6,765 nucleotides of DNA, taken from assembly GCA_905373295.1 (NCBI GenBank), contig CAJPSJ010000111.1, forward strand, positions 1 through 6,765. Direction: 5' to 3'. Origin of the DNA: an uncultured Campylobacter sp. (GTDB lineage: Bacteria; Campylobacterota; Campylobacteria; Campylobacterales; Campylobacteraceae). The notes beneath the pieces are model-generated. The model had not been told where the DNA came from and did no database searches. It was given only the letters and a program-made list of their open reading frames with translations. How positions within the stretch are numbered: position 1 is the stretch's first letter; each line of letters begins with the position of its first letter. Position numbers and translations under genes: made by a program. Shown piece after piece: positions 5,318-6,765 of this stretch.

Positions 5318-6765
5318 GGTTTTGAGTTTGCGGCCGATCTTTGGGTGCTTTAGCTTTTTGATCGCCGAGCTTTCGATCTGGCGGACGCGCTCGCGAGTGA
5401 TGTTGAGCTCCTTGCCGATCTCTTCGAGCGTGCGGTCGCTCTCGTCGTCAAGCAGTCCGAATCGCATGCGGATTACCGTGCGCTCGCGGTCGTTGAGCTG
5501 TTCCAAGATATCATCGATCTGCTCTTTTAGGTCGGATTTTAAAATTTGTTCAATCGGTGAAACCGAGCTTTTATCTTCGACGAAATCGCCGAATTTGCCG
5601 TCGTCCTCGTTTCCGATCGGCGCTTCTAGGCTGATCGGCTCCTTTGTGATTTTGATAACCTGCTTTACCTTATCGACGCTAAGTCCTACTTCTTGCGCGA
5701 TGACGTTGATATCGGGCTCCTTGCCGCCTTCTTGCATATATTTGCGCGTGATTTTATTAATTCGATTTATCGTCTCGATCATATGGATCGGGATGCGGAT
5801 CGTGCGAGCTTGATCGGCGATGGCGCGCGATATCGCCTGGCGGATCCACCACGTCGCGTATGTCGAAAATTTATAGCCGCGCTTGTATTCAAATTTATCC
5901 ACCGCCTTCATGAGTCCGATATTGCCCTCTTGGATGAGGTCTAAAAACGGCAGTCCGCGGTTGGTGTAGCGCTTGGCGATGGAGACGACCAAGCGCAGGT
6001 TGGACTTCGCCATGCGCGCCTTTGCATTGTCGCTGATGCGCTTGCCGCGCTTGATCTGCTCTAAAATTTCTTTCAGCCGCTCGGGCTCGAGGTTGAAGCT
6101 TTTTTTGCTTGCCTCTTTTGTCAAAAAGAGCTTTTTTATATCGACGTAGGTCGAGACCATCGTAGCTTCCGGCACGCGCGCGATAATGTCGTCTTTGCTA
6201 AGCTTTGTGATATCTTTTAGGATTTTTTTGTGATTTTCGCGCAGTTCGGCGCTAAACATCGGCAGCTTGTACTCTAAGCGTTTGAGCTCCTTTTCAAAGC
6301 CCTCGTCGCTTTTTAGCGCGGTCTCCATCGATTTTACGATCTCGGTGATGAGCTTGCTGGTTGGGCCCAGATCCATGAGCTTTTCTTTTAAAATCTTCTT
6401 TTTAAACGCCAAGTTTAGCTTCGATAAAATTCCCTTACTCTGCTTAATCGCCTCGGCGTTTTTCTCGGCAAATTTCATCCAGTCCTTTTTGGCTTTTTCA
6501 AGAGCCTTGAAGCTTTCGATGACCTTTAGAGCGCGCTTATCGTTCTTTCTAGAGCGCCTTTGCTTCGCCTCGTCCGCGCTCTCCTCATCCTCCTCGTCGT
6601 CGTAATCCTCCTCCGATAGTTCCTCTTCGTCCTCCTCTTCACCCTCTTCGTCGCTGTCGTCAAAGCTCTTGAAAAGCTCCTTGACGCGGCGTTCGCGGTT
6701 GATTAGCGGCTCTTTATAGTCTAAAATAAAGTCTATTAAGTACGGCACCGAGCAAAACGCGTCGA
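5303..6765 (-). CDS. rpoD: RNA polymerase housekeeping sigma factor RpoD (sigma-70), 5'-partial
   Basis: RpoD directs RNA polymerase to most promoters. The frame stays open to the window edge, with DAFCS read before the GTG at 6748, so that GTG is an internal valine and about 486 C-terminal residues are present. The family is usually somewhat over 600 residues in Campylobacter, so region 1.1 is mostly missing. Counting from that valine: residues 30-60 form a highly acidic tract (24 of 31 are Asp or Glu), then a basic-acidic helical non-conserved region to about 200. Region 1.2 to 2 follows, with [20 protein letters not shown] (249-268), [19 protein letters not shown] (270-288) and the -10 recognition segment [17 protein letters not shown] (294-310). 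Region 3 includes [15 protein letters not shown]. Region 4 has [18 protein letters not shown] and the helix-turn-helix [20 protein letters not shown] (440-459), ending SAIKKLKHP. All hallmarks of a group 1 sigma are present. It converges on the DKNYY gene and the array. Confidence 0.98.
   Translation of the reverse strand, partial: DAFCSVPYLIDFILDYKEPLINRERRVKELFKSFDDSDEEGEEEDEEELSEEDYDDEEDEESADEAKQRRSRKNDKRALKVIESFKALEKAKKDWMKFAEKNAEAIKQSKGILSKLNLAFKKKILKEKLMDLGPTSKLITEIVKSMETALKSDEGFEKELKRLEYKLPMFSAELRENHKKILKDITKLSKDDIIARVPEATMVSTYVDIKKLFLTKEASKKSFNLEPERLKEILEQIKRGKRISDNAKARMAKSNLRLVVSIAKRYTNRGLPFLDLIQEGNIGLMKAVDKFEYKRGYKFSTYATWWIRQAISRAIADQARTIRIPIHMIETINRINKITRKYMQEGGKEPDINVIAQEVGLSVDKVKQVIKITKEPISLEAPIGNEDDGKFGDFVEDKSSVSPIEQILKSDLKEQIDDILEQLNDRERTVIRMRFGLLDDESDRTLEEIGKELNITRERVRQIESSAIKKLKHPKIGRKLKTYIES

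Noticed and set aside
5322..5813. Plus-strand frames antisense to rpoD
   Set aside because: They are serine- and leucine-rich shadows of the conserved rpoD coding sequence.
5303..6748. GTG at 6748 as the rpoD start
   Set aside because: Upstream in-frame codons stay open (DAFCS) and the protein lacks region 1.1 if it starts here. The true start is outside the window.

Overview
The window looks like chromosome of a relatively GC-rich Campylobacter, probably from the oral group (C. gracilis, C. showae, C. rectus or C. curvus type). The GpsA and RpoD proteins read like Campylobacter homologues. The coding DNA is GC-richer than C. jejuni, and the intergenic DNA is full of the word AAATTT, often inside short palindromes. 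The genus call is an inference from memory of protein families, not a search result.

Layout. (1) Positions 1-848, plus strand: gpsA, glycerol-3-phosphate dehydrogenase, missing only its first few codons at the window edge. (2) 849-1621: a gene-poor stretch of about 770 bases with a hydrophobic but interrupted reading frame, two minute overlapping ORFs, a hairpin and a promoter-like inverted repeat. (3) 1622-2863, plus: an NCS2-family uracil/xanthine permease, uraA-like, with a clear Shine-Dalgarno that fixes its start. (4) 2864-3062: a structured spacer with nested, mutually exclusive inverted repeats, ending in a perfect TATAAT box seven bases before the next start codon. (5) 3063-4511, plus: a bitopic DKNYY-type membrane protein with a large periplasmic part. 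(6) 4512-4819: non-coding DNA with imperfect direct repeats. (7) 4820-5042: a small array of four 29-30 base repeats and three 34-36 base unique spacers, best read as a degenerate CRISPR array without cas genes in view. (8) 5043-5302: non-coding. (9) 5303-6765, minus: rpoD, the housekeeping sigma factor, with its N-terminus beyond the window edge.

The genes do not form an operon. gpsA, uraA and the DKNYY gene share a strand but are separated by roughly 770 and 200 bases with their own signals, and rpoD converges on them from the other side. The array sits in the convergent gap between the DKNYY gene and rpoD. The least ordinary features are the array, in which all three spacers carry their own short inverted repeat; the probably leaderless DKNYY transcript; and the switch-like pairing region downstream of uraA.
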